From positions 62,001 through 126,000 of the forward strand of contig JAURZE010000024.1 in the NCBI GenBank assembly GCA_030653545.1: 64,000 bases of DNA, in the 5' to 3' direction. The notes beneath the pieces are model-generated. The model ran no database searches and was not told where the DNA came from. It saw only the letters and a program-made list of their open reading frames with translations. This stretch comes from Nitrospira sp. GTDB lineage: Bacteria > Nitrospirota > Nitrospiria > Nitrospirales > Nitrospiraceae. The position numbers were made by a program, and so were the translations under genes. Within the stretch, counting starts at the first letter, position 1; every line of letters begins with the position of its first letter. Below, in pieces: positions 17,739 to 26,471 of the stretch.

Positions 17739-20351
17739 TTACTCCTCTCTCAACCCCTCCACCACAGGCTGCTGAGCCGCCCAGCGGGCGGGGAAGTAGC
17801 CGGCAACTAGCGTCGCGGCAGCCGCTAAGCCGACGGCTTGTGCGAGGGCGCCGAAGGGAAGGATCATCTGAATCGTCCAGCCGAATGATTGTTTGTTGAT
17901 CACTTTGATCAGCAGCAATGACAGCAGCCCGCCGCCAACAAGTCCCAACGCGATACCCACCAGCCCCAGATAAGCCGCTTCCCACAAGACCAACTGTCTG
18001 ATTTGGCCCTCGCTGCCGCCGATGGCGCGTAGCGTAGCAAACTCTCTGCGGCGTTCGAGTACCGATGTGACCAGCGTGTTCACGATGCCGAGCATGGCGA
18101 TGATCACCGCAATCGCTTCGAGCACATAGGTGAGCAAGAACGTCCGGTCAAAGATGTCGAGGATCTCCTTGCGCAACTCACCATTGCTGATGATGAGCGG
18201 TGGTAGGGTCCGGTCCGGTGCTTGCTGCAAGGCGTCGGCGATCGCCTGCCTGACCTGCTCCCTATCCGCCCCCTCGTTCAGATAGAGCGGAAAGACCGTC
18301 ACAAGTTCATCCTGCCAAAGCGATTGATAGAGCCCGCGATCCATGACCAACTTTCCGCCGTCGGTGGCGTAGTCGTAGAACACGGCCACGACCGGAAACG
18401 ACCGCGCTCCTTGCGGGGTCATGATCGCCAGCGAGTGGCCTTCACGAACGCCGAGCCGATTGGCCAGCACTTCAGACAGAATGATCCCGCCGGTCTCGAC
18501 CGCCTGGTTCAGCAGGTCGGTGGAATTTCCCTGACGGACGAGATACTGGCTGCGCCTGGCATGGAGCCGCAAATCGCGTGAGACAATCGCTACACGCTGC
18601 CCCTTCACCTCCACCCGCACATCCCGATAGGTATCCACCTCCGCCACACCGGGAATTGCGACCAGCACTGCTTGCCAGCCGGGGGGCAGACTCTTCGTGC
18701 CGTTCCCGCTGTTTGCCTCCCGTAGCCAAGTCGAAGGAGCCACGACGATATCGGCGATCACGGTCTCGTTGATCCAGACTTCGACGGTGTGCCGGAAACT
18801 GCGCACCATGATGAGCACCCCGATCATGATCGCCAGCCCCACCATCAACGCCGAGACCGTCACGCCATTCCGGCCCGGGTTTCTCGCTGCATGCTCCACG
18901 GCAATCTCTCGCATTGCGCCCTGCGCTCCGGCAAGACGTTCGCTATGGAGGATTCGTTTTCTCCAGCCTGTCACACAGAGCGGAGCAAGGCACGACAGTC
19001 CGGCCAATAAACAGAATGTCGCGAGATAGCCCAGAATCGGCGCTCCGCCCAACGGCCCGGCAAAAGCAAGCAACCCGGCTAAGACGAGCAACCCGATCCC
19101 GCCAACCGCCAATCCCCCTACCCGCACCTGTCGGCTGCTCTCGTAGTCGCCAGGTGCCAATGCCCGCACCGTGGCGGTGCGGCTGGCGTCGAGGCTCGGC
19201 CCGATCGCTCCGATCATGGAGACAAGACAACCGATCAGGATCCCTTCAGCGGAAGCCTGCCAGAGTTCAGCTACGTCGAACCAGGATGCGGTCCCCTGAC
19301 TCACCGGGGTATAGAGATCCGAGATCGTCCGGCTGACCAGTATGACAAGTTTCTGCGCCAGCAGAATTCCGCCCACACTCCCGGCAATTCCACCCAGCAG
19401 CCCGAACAGAGCCGCCTCAGCCAGAAAGAGCCCGGCCACGCGTGCCTGGGTCATCCCAATCGCGCGGTAGATCCCGATCTCGCGCCGGCGCTGCGCCACG
19501 GCGAAGGCCATCGTGTTGTAAATGAGAAACATACCGACCAGCAGACCGACCCAGCTCAGGACCGTGAGATTCAATCGGAACGCCCGCACCATCTGCTCGA
19601 CCTGCTGCGTCCGGCTCGCCGGCCGCTCGACCGTGACATGCGGCGGCACAACGGCGCGCACGGCCTCCGCCGCCGCGCCAATCTCAACCTCCAGATTCGT
19701 CACCAGATCGATCCGGTCCAGCTTTCCGACCATGTCGAAGAGAACTTGAGCGGCGGCGATGTCCATCACGGCTAGATGATCCCAGGACGAGACCCGGTCG
19801 GCCTGGTCCTGAATCACACCGGCAATCCGCGCCTCTACCTGCCGGGGGCCGACTTGGAGCTGGACCGTACTCCCCTTTTCGAGATGCCACTCCGCCGCTA
19901 ATTTTCTCCCGATATAGAGGCTGTCGGCTTTCAGCAAGTCCGCGAGCGGATTGTCACCCTGCTCCGGCATCACTCGAAAGCCGCGGGTATCGAACTCGGC
20001 GAGGAGATCCAGTCCAATGACTTGTGCCGCTCCAGCCGGACGCCCGGCATCGAGCCGCACCGCCGTCTGCACGATCACCGGCGACGCAGACGTCAGGCCC
20101 GGTACGTCCCGCACCTTCGCGATCAGCTGTTCATCCAGCCCGAAGTCTCCTCCGGAGACCTCCAAGGTGGTTGGTCCGGCAACGGTCAGCACGGCTTGCT
20201 CGAACGAGTGCAGCACCTCCACATTGGCCGTCCGCACCGCCACCGACGCCGCCACGCCCAGCGCCACGCCCACAATCGTAAGCACCGTCCGGAACGGCCG
20301 TTGGGTCATGTGGGACCACAGCAGAAGCGCGACGACTTTCAACCAGGCCAT
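17739..20351 (-). CDS. ABC transporter permease, YbbP/FtsX family
   Basis: An 870-residue membrane protein with two FtsX modules. A first helix (about residues 15-40, LTIVGVALGVAASVAV) is followed by a large extracytoplasmic domain, then three helices (about 265-385). Two more lie around 425-480, followed by a second helix-plus-domain unit (about 505-750) and three C-terminal helices. The length and plan resemble YbbP of E. coli, which pairs with the LolD-like ATPase YbbA. The matching ATPase is 1.4 kb away on the same strand, separated by pyrD and by luxR on the other strand. Substrate is not known; lipids or lipoproteins are likely by family. Confidence 0.85.
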   Translation of the reverse strand: MAWLKVVALLLWSHMTQRPFRTVLTIVGVALGVAASVAVRTANVEVLHSFEQAVLTVAGPTTLEVSGGDFGLDEQLIAKVRDVPGLTSASPVIVQTAVRLDAGRPAGAAQVIGLDLLAEFDTRGFRVMPEQGDNPLADLLKADSLYIGRKLAAEWHLEKGSTVQLQVGPRQVEARIAGVIQDQADRVSSWDHLAVMDIAAAQVLFDMVGKLDRIDLVTNLEVEIGAAAEAVRAVVPPHVTVERPASRTQQVEQMVRAFRLNLTVLSWVGLLVGMFLIYNTMAFAVAQRRREIGIYRAIGMTQARVAGLFLAEAALFGLLGGIAGSVGGILLAQKLVILVSRTISDLYTPVSQGTASWFDVAELWQASAEGILIGCLVSMIGAIGPSLDASRTATVRALAPGDYESSRQVRVGGLAVGGIGLLVLAGLLAFAGPLGGAPILGYLATFCLLAGLSCLAPLCVTGWRKRILHSERLAGAQGAMREIAVEHAARNPGRNGVTVSALMVGLAIMIGVLIMVRSFRHTVEVWINETVIADIVVAPSTWLREANSGNGTKSLPPGWQAVLVAIPGVAEVDTYRDVRVEVKGQRVAIVSRDLRLHARRSQYLVRQGNSTDLLNQAVETGGIILSEVLANRLGVREGHSLAIMTPQGARSFPVVAVFYDYATDGGKLVMDRGLYQSLWQDELVTVFPLYLNEGADREQVRQAIADALQQAPDRTLPPLIISNGELRKEILDIFDRTFLLTYVLEAIAVIIAMLGIVNTLVTSVLERRREFATLRAIGGSEGQIRQLVLWEAAYLGLVGIALGLVGGGLLSLLLIKVINKQSFGWTIQMILPFGALAQAVGLAAAATLVAGYFPARWAAQQPVVEGLREE

Positions 20352-20460
20352 TGTGCGGCTCCTAGAGATCCGATTGCTGTTCGCACTTACGTAGAACCAC
20401 GGTGATGGGAAACACCTGCACGCACGAAGGATTTACCGGCTGCACAGAATGGCCGTTTCG

Positions 20461-20489
20461 TTTACAGGTCGCCGACCCTTTGCTAGATT
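20461..20489 (+). promoter_or_regulatory. candidate promoter of the LuxR-type gene
   Basis: TTTACA and TAGATT are separated by 17 bp, 30 bp before the ATG at 20519. Confidence 0.45.
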
Positions 20490-20518
20490 GACGAGGAACA
20501 TTTGATCGGGAGTCACAC

Positions 20519-20788
20519 ATGGCACGTAGTCGAGGGAACAACGCACTTCAGATAGACCGGAGCCCGAAGGCCGAGTTCTCCATTACCCCCCGGCAACGGG
20601 AAATCCTGAAGATGGTCGCCCTCGGCCATACGAATCGGGAAATTGCGGAAACACTGGCGATCAGCATCCGCACCGTCGAGGTGCATCGCTTCAATCTGAT
20701 GCGGCGGCTGAATGTCCGGAACGTGGCGCAGTTGCTTCGCCAAGGCCTTCAGCAAGGACTACTGCCACGCAACTTCGGCCTGAAATAG
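20519..20788 (+). CDS. single-domain LuxR (GerE) type regulator
   Basis: Only a DNA-binding domain is present: TPRQREILKMVALGHTNREIA, then LAISIRTVEVHRFNLMRRL and NVRNVAQLLRQGL, with a short N-terminal tail (89 residues in total). No receiver or ligand domain is attached. It could act as a constitutive or interacting regulator. It is divergent from the large FtsX permease and ends two bases before the stop of the convergent dihydroorotate dehydrogenase gene. Confidence 0.85.
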   Translation: MARSRGNNALQIDRSPKAEFSITPRQREILKMVALGHTNREIAETLAISIRTVEVHRFNLMRRLNVRNVAQLLRQGLQQGLLPRNFGLK

Positions 20789-20790
20789 CG

Positions 20791-21720
20791 TCACAGCTCT
20801 TTCACCTTCCCCCGGCATTCCGTCACTGACCCGTAGCCCTTCTTCTTCAGCTGCGCTGCGAGTTCCGTCTCCAGCCGTCCGAAGGCGCCAAGCCCCTCTT
20901 CAACCAGAACCGTGCCGACCTGCACCGCCGACGCTCCGCAGAGAAAGTGCTCGAAAGCATCGACTCCGTTCATGACGCCGCCGGTGCCGATGATCGGAAT
21001 CTTTCCCTGAAAGATTTTGTAAAAGGCCCGCACATTCGCGAGCGCCACGGCCTTGATGATGGTGCCGCCCAACCCGCCGAATCCGCCCTTTGGCTTGATG
21101 ACGACTTCTTCCCGCTCCGGATCGACCACGAGGCCGTTGCCGACCGAGTTAATCATGTTGAGAAAGTCGACCTCGCACCGGCCGATCACCTTCCCCATCA
21201 CCTCATGGTGCGCCGGATCGAAATAAGGCGGCAGCTTCACACCCATCGGGACGGTGATAACCTTGCGCACCCGCTTGAGCAGACGCTCGGACGCCTCCGG
21301 GTCATAGCCGATCTGCGGCTTGCCGGGAATATTCGGGCAGGAGAGATTCACTTCGATCAAGTCGGGCTTCGCTGCATTGATGGCGGCCGCGATCGTCGGG
21401 AAATCGTCTTCGCACAGCCCCGCCACGCTCGCAATGACCGGCTTGCCGAACTGTTTCAACTCGGGAATGAGTTCGGCATAGGCCCGATAGCCGAGATTGG
21501 GCAAGCCCATCGAATTGATCGAGCCGCCCGGAAAGCCATAGTACCGGGGCTCCGGATTCCCCTGGCGCGCTTCGACGGTCATAGACTTGGTGACAATCGC
21601 CCCTGCGCGCGATGTGCCCAGCGCCACCAGTTCGTCCCGCGTGACACAGAGCGCGCCGGCTGCGTTCATGAAACAGCTGGGAAACTTCACCCCTGCAATC
21701 GTCGTCGAGAGATCGGTCAT
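20791..21720 (-). CDS. pyrD: dihydroorotate dehydrogenase, class 1A-like
   Basis: It oxidises dihydroorotate in pyrimidine synthesis. The FMN barrel shows NAAGALCVTRDEL, GFPGGSINSMGLPNLG, VNLSCPNIPGKPQIGYD, MGVKLPPYFD, NMINSVGNGLVVDP, GGFGGLGGT and IIGTGGVMNGVDAFEHFLCGA. The combination of NLSCPN(I/V)PGKPQ and VKLPPYFD is that of the soluble fumarate-linked class 1A (Lactococcus PyrDA), not the quinone class 2. ATG at 21720 follows GGGGGT and overlaps the ATPase stop (ATGA); a longer frame to 21798 runs inside the ATPase gene. Length 309 residues. Confidence 0.88.
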   Translation of the reverse strand: MTDLSTTIAGVKFPSCFMNAAGALCVTRDELVALGTSRAGAIVTKSMTVEARQGNPEPRYYGFPGGSINSMGLPNLGYRAYAELIPELKQFGKPVIASVAGLCEDDFPTIAAAINAAKPDLIEVNLSCPNIPGKPQIGYDPEASERLLKRVRKVITVPMGVKLPPYFDPAHHEVMGKVIGRCEVDFLNMINSVGNGLVVDPEREEVVIKPKGGFGGLGGTIIKAVALANVRAFYKIFQGKIPIIGTGGVMNGVDAFEHFLCGASAVQVGTVLVEEGLGAFGRLETELAAQLKKKGYGSVTECRGKVKEL

Positions 21721-22415
21721 GCTACCCCCGTTAAAGCCGTCGATGGTGTGCGCGAGACGAGCCGCCCGTCCTGCATCGTCCAGATATAGTCGGCACATTG
21801 CGCGGCAGTCTGGCTATGCGTCACCAACAAGACCGTGACGTCGCCTGCTTTCGTCAGCGATCGAATCAACGTCATGATCTCTGCCCCCTGATGGGAGTCG
21901 AGATTGCCGGTCGGTTCGTCAGCCAGAAGCAATTTCGGCCGATGCGCGAGCGCCCGGGCGATCGCGATCCGTTGTTGCTCGCCGCCCGACAATTCTCCGG
22001 GACGATGATGCTTCCGATGCCCCATATGGACCAGCTCCAGCACTTCCTCGACCCGCTGTGCGACTGACCGGCCGCCGTCTCCGCGCAACATCAATGGCAG
22101 CGCGACATTCTCCAAAGCCGTCAGCCCTGGAACCAAGTGAAACGCTTGGAACACGATGCCGATCAGTTCCCGCCGCGCCACCGTCCAATCGTGACTGGTA
22201 AATGTGGTCGTCGCCCGCCCGTCGAGATAGAGCTCTCCGGACGAAGGCCGATCGAGGCCGCCTGCCAGATTCAGCAACGTACTCTTCCCGCAACCGCTGG
22301 GCCCGACGAACGCGCAGAACTCGCCGCGTCCGACATCGAGACTCACCTCATGCAGCGCCGCCACCGCAGCCTCGCCACGCTCATAGGTCTTGGACAACCG
22401 GACCAGCTTCACCAT
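21717..22415 (-). CDS. ABC transporter ATPase, LolD/YbbA/MacB type
   Basis: Walker [11 protein letters not shown] loop [17 protein letters not shown], signature [15 protein letters not shown] and Walker [14 protein letters not shown] are all present. The insert and size (232 residues from the ATG at 22415) fit the LolD/YbbA group, which drives FtsX-type permeases; the large FtsX protein at 17.7-20.4 kb is the best partner. In-frame starts at 22448 and 22559 would add residues not found in the family. The stop overlaps the pyrD start. Confidence 0.88.
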   Translation of the reverse strand: MVKLVRLSKTYERGEAAVAALHEVSLDVGRGEFCAFVGPSGCGKSTLLNLAGGLDRPSSGELYLDGRATTTFTSHDWTVARRELIGIVFQAFHLVPGLTALENVALPLMLRGDGGRSVAQRVEEVLELVHMGHRKHHRPGELSGGEQQRIAIARALAHRPKLLLADEPTGNLDSHQGAEIMTLIRSLTKAGDVTVLLVTHSQTAAQCADYIWTMQDGRLVSRTPSTALTGVA

Positions 22416-22496
22416 GCCCGCGAGACACCTCAGATTCTGCAATGCCATATAGAACGATCGTCCTCGTATAACACAACCATTTAGAACCCCACAACC

Positions 22497-22525
22497 TTGA
22501 CAGGCGCCCGTTCCTGTCCTACAAC
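22497..22525 (+). promoter_or_regulatory. sigma70-type promoter for comF-fmdB
   Basis: TTGACA and TACAAC stand 17 bp apart, 35 bp before the comF ATG. Confidence 0.6.
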
Positions 22526-22560
22526 CAGCCGCATCTCTCCCTGTCTGAGAGTGGCGCAAG

Positions 22561-23376
22561 ATGGAATCGTGGCCTCAGAAACTGCCTGGCCTGATACGGC
22601 ACGCCGTCAGATTTATTCTGCCGGCTGACTGTGCCGCCTGCGGAGTGCCGCTCACGACCGATCCCGTTCCGCTGTTTTGTACGACCTGCTGGGATACCGT
22701 CGCTCCGCTCAGGCTGGCTCGCTGCTCGCAATGCGATCGTCCGCTTCCCTCGCCCGTCGCACTCACCTACAGCCCCACCCATCGCTGCCACCACTGCACG
22801 GTTCGCCCACCCGCCTATGTGAAAGCCTGGACACTGTATCCCTATCTGCCGCCTTTGCAAGACGCTATCTGCCTCTTCAAATACAGGGGGAAAGTCTCGC
22901 TGGCCAAGCCGCTGGGACGCTTAATGATCGCAGCCATCCCTGCTTCGGTGGATGCCGACCTCGTCATCCCGGTCCCGTTGCATCCCACCCGTTTGAGAGA
23001 GCGTGAATTCAATCAATCGCTGCTGCTTGCCGATCAGGTGGCCACACATCTGCATCTCCCTCTTTCGTTCACCAATCTCGTTCGAACCGTTCCATCAGAA
23101 CCCCAAAGCACGTTGTCGCGAAAAGAACGGATGAAGAATCTTCGCCGGGCCTTTGCAGTCCGCCGACCGGAGTCGATCGCTCAGAAACGTATCCTGCTGA
23201 TCGATGACGTCTTTACGACTGGCACGACGACAAACGAATGTGCCAAGGTACTTCGAATAGCTGGAGCAGAAGCCGTCTTCGTCCTCACCCTGGCACGAAC
23301 GATCGAGTCGAGTGTCGTGCCTGACCGAATCCTGGCCCAACGTGCCACCGGCCTCCTAGGAGTCTTGAGGGGATAG
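22561..23376 (+). CDS. comF: ComF family phosphoribosyltransferase-like protein
   Basis: The N-terminus carries cysteine pairs of a double zinc finger (DCAACG, CTTC, CSQC, CHHC). The C-terminal half is a type I phosphoribosyltransferase fold with ILLIDDVFTTGTTTNEC as the PRPP-binding loop and VIPVPLHPTRLRERE-FNQ as the conserved lead. Members take part in DNA uptake (ComFC) or purine-related salvage (GntX); the role here is not fixed by context. 271 residues is slightly long. fmdB follows after two bases. Confidence 0.88.
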   Translation: MESWPQKLPGLIRHAVRFILPADCAACGVPLTTDPVPLFCTTCWDTVAPLRLARCSQCDRPLPSPVALTYSPTHRCHHCTVRPPAYVKAWTLYPYLPPLQDAICLFKYRGKVSLAKPLGRLMIAAIPASVDADLVIPVPLHPTRLREREFNQSLLLADQVATHLHLPLSFTNLVRTVPSEPQSTLSRKERMKNLRRAFAVRRPESIAQKRILLIDDVFTTGTTTNECAKVLRIAGAEAVFVLTLARTIESSVVPDRILAQRATGLLGVLRG

Positions 23377-23378
23377 CC

Positions 23379-23723
23379 ATGCCGATCTACGAATACCTTT
23401 GCCGCGATTGTCGGAAGCGAAGCACCTTGCTGGTGCTGAGCCTGGCCAGCTCGACCCCGCCGGCCTGCAAACAGTGCGGGAGCCAGTCTGTGGACCGCCT
23501 CCTCTCCCGATTCTCTTCCCCAAAGTCCGAAGAGGCCCGGCTTGCTTCCCTTTCAGACCCGGACAACTTCGATGGACTGGATGAGAACGACCCGGAGTCA
23601 ATGTCCCGCTTCATGAAGCACATGGGAGACGAGATGGGTGAGGACGTCGAACAGGATGTCGAAGCCATGATGGATTCAGCCGATAGTGGAGCCTCCGATG
23701 ACGGTAGCACTGACAGTCTATGA
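23379..23723 (+). CDS. FmdB-family zinc ribbon protein
   Basis: It starts MPIYEYLCRDC, with CxxC at the N-terminus and a second CxxC in ACKQCGS, which together form a one-zinc ribbon. A strongly acidic tail (DEMGEDVEQDVEAMMDSAD) makes up the second half of the 114 residues. FmdB-type proteins are widespread putative regulators of unclear function. The ATG is two bases behind the comF stop. An imperfect operator-like palindrome (ATGACA-N5-TGTCAT, 23720-23736) overlaps its stop codon. Confidence 0.85.
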   Translation: MPIYEYLCRDCRKRSTLLVLSLASSTPPACKQCGSQSVDRLLSRFSSPKSEEARLASLSDPDNFDGLDENDPESMSRFMKHMGDEMGEDVEQDVEAMMDSADSGASDDGSTDSL

Positions 23724-23746
23724 CAGGCATTGTCATGTATTTTTAC

Positions 23747-23774
23747 TTGACAATCCGGCCTCACTCTCTAAAAT
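23747..23774 (+). promoter_or_regulatory. sigma70-type promoter for the HTH-mraZ-rusA group
   Basis: TTGACA (23747-23752) and TAAAAT (23769-23774) with a 16-bp spacer, 56 bp before the HTH gene. The small palindrome at 23720-23736 is just upstream of the -35 box. Confidence 0.65.
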
Positions 23775-23830
23775 GGCCCTTACCTTTTGGAGTCTTATGA
23801 GAAACAGGCCCTCTCAGAACAGGTGGGACG

Positions 23831-24028
23831 ATGGGGACAGCCCCGAAGAGCGAATTGATGACAGTGTCGGAGACGTGTCTGTACCTGAAGATTACGACCC
23901 GCACCCTCTATCGCTATATACAGAACAGACAGATTCCAGCCTTCAAGCTTGGGAAAGAATGGCGATTCGTTCGTTCGGATCTGGAGCAGTGGATTCGCGA
24001 CCGGACCAGAACAGCCCTCCCGTCATAA
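23831..24028 (+). CDS. excisionase/MerR-like helix-turn-helix protein
   Basis: A 65-residue winged-HTH of the excisionase DNA-binding group: LMTVSETCLYLKITTRTLYRYI, then QNRQIPAFKLGKEWRFVRSDLEQWI. The pattern (helix, turn, tyrosine-rich helix, wing with lysine, closing helix) is typical. No integrase is nearby, so it is more likely a regulator than a recombination factor. It is 14 bases before mraZ and could co-regulate it. Confidence 0.85.
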   Translation: MGTAPKSELMTVSETCLYLKITTRTLYRYIQNRQIPAFKLGKEWRFVRSDLEQWIRDRTRTALPS

Positions 24029-24042
24029 ACTAGGATCGATCT

Positions 24043-24483
24043 ATGTTCGCTGGCGAATATCTCTGCAAAGTCGACGAGAAGGGGCGTTTCATCGTCCCCT
24101 CCCCGATCCGCGAGCAGATTGAAGCCGACGGCCAGGCCGTCACCTTCCTCAAGGGCCCGGAACAATCCCTCCTCATCTATTCGTTGAAGGAGTGGGAAAA
24201 GGTCCTCGACCGGACCAAGACGACGTTGGACGAAGACCAGAGCCGCCTCTTCATGCATTTTGTCGTATCCGAAGCCGGCACCTCCGAAATCGACAAGACC
24301 GGCCGCATCCTCATTCCAGGTCGTTTACGGAAACAGATTCCCTTGGATGAAGATCTCGAAATTATTCTGGTCGGGATGTATCACCGGATGGAAGTCTGGA
24401 ATCCCAGCGAGTGGCGCCGCTACATTGCCCGCACCGAAGACCGCTACGAACAGAACATGTCGAAGATTCAGAACCTGCTGTAA
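24043..24483 (+). CDS. mraZ: MraZ-family DNA-binding protein
   Basis: Two SpoVT/AbrB-like repeats are seen: FAGEYLCKVDEKGRFIVPSPIRE and VSEAGTSEIDKTGRILIPGRLRK, the DxKGR / DKxGRIxIP signatures of MraZ. The 146 residues match the family. MraZ normally opens the division and cell wall cluster and represses it. Here rsmH and ftsL do not follow; a rusA-like gene does. Either the cluster has been split or this is a second copy. Confidence 0.9.
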   Translation: MFAGEYLCKVDEKGRFIVPSPIREQIEADGQAVTFLKGPEQSLLIYSLKEWEKVLDRTKTTLDEDQSRLFMHFVVSEAGTSEIDKTGRILIPGRLRKQIPLDEDLEIILVGMYHRMEVWNPSEWRRYIARTEDRYEQNMSKIQNLL

Positions 24484-24492
24484 GTTCGCTCC

Positions 24493-25065
24493 ATGCCTGC
24501 CGGACGACGTCACACAGGCTCCCCTCGTTCAAAAGTCCCCGTTCGCGTCGTCTCCTATCGACCGGCCGCCAAGTCTGAACCAACCTCGAAGCAACCATCT
24601 GCCCCCAGTCTACGACCAACCGTTAGGTCGTCACGTACCCAAGCGCCACTTCATATCCCTGCGCCCGCTGCAATCGTGACAACCGAGTCCATCGCGATCA
24701 CGCTGCCGGTTCCCCCCAGCATCAACCATCAGTACGCCACGGTTCAGGGCCGCCGGGTCCTGTCTTCGGCAGGTCGAACGTATAAGCAGCATGTCGGGCA
24801 GCAGCTCTGGCTGGCCTTGTCTCAATCTCCCCACAAGCGAGTGCTAATGCATCGGCTTCAATCGGAACCTCTCGCCCTCTCCATTCGGTTTTATTTCACC
24901 TCGCCCCTCAGACGCGACGTCGACGGCGGACTCAAAATCGCTCAGGATGCCCTCTGCGAGGGGATCGGCCTCAATGACAATCGCATAGTGGAAACCCATC
25001 TCTATAAGGATGTCGATCGAACCAATCCCCGCATCCAGATTGCCCTCTCCCTGGCCGCCCGATAG
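24493..25065 (+). CDS. RusA-like Holliday junction resolvase
   Basis: The core begins at VPPSINHQY and contains RRDVDGGLKIAQDALCEGIG followed by LNDNRIVETHLYKD, the acidic residues that bind metal in RusA. RusA enzymes cut four-way junctions; many are phage-derived. ATG at 24493 gives 190 residues with a Pro/Ser/Thr-rich N-terminus of about 60 residues that looks unstructured. An in-frame GTG at 24676 would give about 129 residues, close to the 120 of E. coli RusA, so the start is uncertain. It is nine bases behind mraZ. Confidence 0.8.
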   Translation: MPAGRRHTGSPRSKVPVRVVSYRPAAKSEPTSKQPSAPSLRPTVRSSRTQAPLHIPAPAAIVTTESIAITLPVPPSINHQYATVQGRRVLSSAGRTYKQHVGQQLWLALSQSPHKRVLMHRLQSEPLALSIRFYFTSPLRRDVDGGLKIAQDALCEGIGLNDNRIVETHLYKDVDRTNPRIQIALSLAAR

Positions 25066-25159
25066 CGACCCCAAGATACCCCGGCAACCCTCTTCAGATT
25101 CCCCCAGACTCAACCGATAAGAGTGTGAACTCTTTTAACTATTTGCCGTATCCATCGCC

Positions 25160-26407
25160 ATGACCACAAAGACTATTTCCATCAATCAACTCCGCGTCGG
25201 GATGTACGTTGCGAAGATCGACCTGTCCTGGTTTCGATCGCCGTTTCTCCGGCGCTCGTTGCCCATCGAACACACGATTCAAATTGAGAAGCTGCGCCGC
25301 GCCGGAGCACAGCGCATCGTGATTGATCTGTCCCGCGGGGATGACGTTGAAACGGTGAGTACGCTCGACCCGCTGATCTCCTCGCAAGAGATGACGCTGA
25401 CGCCGCAGGCACCTCCATCGAAATCGGTTCCCAAGCCGTTAACCCAGCTGAACGAAGAGTATGCCCAAGCTCTGGTTGCCAGAAAGCAATTGGAGCAAGC
25501 CGTTCACTCGGTCTTCTCGTCTATTGCAGAACAGGGATCCGTTGACCCTCAGTTGGCAGCCGAAGCCGTGCAGGAAGTCGCAATCGTCACACGAACCCTC
25601 CCGAATTCAGCCATCTTCATGGCGCTCAGCCAGCAACGGGCAGGAGATTCGTCCCTGAGCCAACATGCGCTTTCAACCTGCACCTTGTCGCTCGTCGTCG
25701 GACAATCGTTCGGCTATAACCCGCTCGAACTCCAGGAACTGGCCATGGCCGCGTTGCTTCACGACATCGGCCTGCTCCAGATTCCCGCGCCGATCATTCA
25801 GCGAAGCGCCAACACCTCCCATCCGCCCTCACGGCAAGACCGGCTACTGCTCCAGTCGCATCCCCGATTGGGTATTCTCGCGCTTGAACGGCAAGGGGGA
25901 TTCGAAACCAGAGTCTTGCAAATGATCGGAGAGCACCATATCCGCCTCGATGACTCGGGCTATCCCCAAGGCACCAAGGGCGAGTTTACGTCGGAACGCT
26001 CGCGCATTCTGATGATTGCCGATTACTACGATGAGTTGATCACCGGATTCGGCGGAGCGTCGCCGCTGGCACCCCATCAAGCGCTGCAACGGATTTTCCG
26101 AGAATCCCAGGACGGGGCGTTCGATCAGGTCATCCTGTCGCGCTTTATCAAGCTGATCGGCATCTACCCGGTTCACAGCCGCGTGCAGTTGAACACGAGC
26201 GAAAAGGCTGTTGTGACGGAGTTGAATCCGTCAGCGCTGCATCGACCTGTCGTCACAATCACTCATACTCCCAACGGGAATGAGACACCAACCCCTTTCG
26301 TTGTCGACCTGTCAGACCAAGTCAATGTCACGCCCGAACGGGCTATCGATAAGGTGCTGGAGTCCTCGGACCCATCCCGCCCTCTTACAGCCTCACAGGC
26401 CGCCTAA
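25160..26407 (+). CDS. HD-GYP domain protein with DUF3391-like N-terminus
   Basis: Residues about 1-60 (INQLRVGMYVAKIDLSWFRSPF) resemble the DUF3391 domain that often precedes HD-GYP. The HD pair is H201-D202 in LLHDIG. The second metal site is HH (259-260) in GEHHIRLDDSGYPQG, where the usual HHExxDGxGYP is slightly altered but GYP is kept. Such enzymes degrade cyclic di-GMP, so this and the PilZ protein at 9.1 kb may belong to the same signalling network. A C-terminal segment of about 90 residues is not recognised. Length 415. Confidence 0.85.
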   Translation: MTTKTISINQLRVGMYVAKIDLSWFRSPFLRRSLPIEHTIQIEKLRRAGAQRIVIDLSRGDDVETVSTLDPLISSQEMTLTPQAPPSKSVPKPLTQLNEEYAQALVARKQLEQAVHSVFSSIAEQGSVDPQLAAEAVQEVAIVTRTLPNSAIFMALSQQRAGDSSLSQHALSTCTLSLVVGQSFGYNPLELQELAMAALLHDIGLLQIPAPIIQRSANTSHPPSRQDRLLLQSHPRLGILALERQGGFETRVLQMIGEHHIRLDDSGYPQGTKGEFTSERSRILMIADYYDELITGFGGASPLAPHQALQRIFRESQDGAFDQVILSRFIKLIGIYPVHSRVQLNTSEKAVVTELNPSALHRPVVTITHTPNGNETPTPFVVDLSDQVNVTPERAIDKVLESSDPSRPLTASQAA

Positions 26408-26471
26408 CTCTCGACCGGGCGCGCCGTCGGCACGCCTGCACAGCATTGACGGGAGCGAACTGAAGAAAGAA

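Noticed and set aside
23831-25065. excisionase-like HTH plus RusA as a prophage remnant
   Set aside because: No integrase, portal, capsid or tail gene nearby and mraZ lies between; kept only as a gene-order observation.
25112-25135. small inverted repeat AAGAG/CTCTT before the HD-GYP gene
   Set aside because: Five-base arms are too short to call a terminator or operator.
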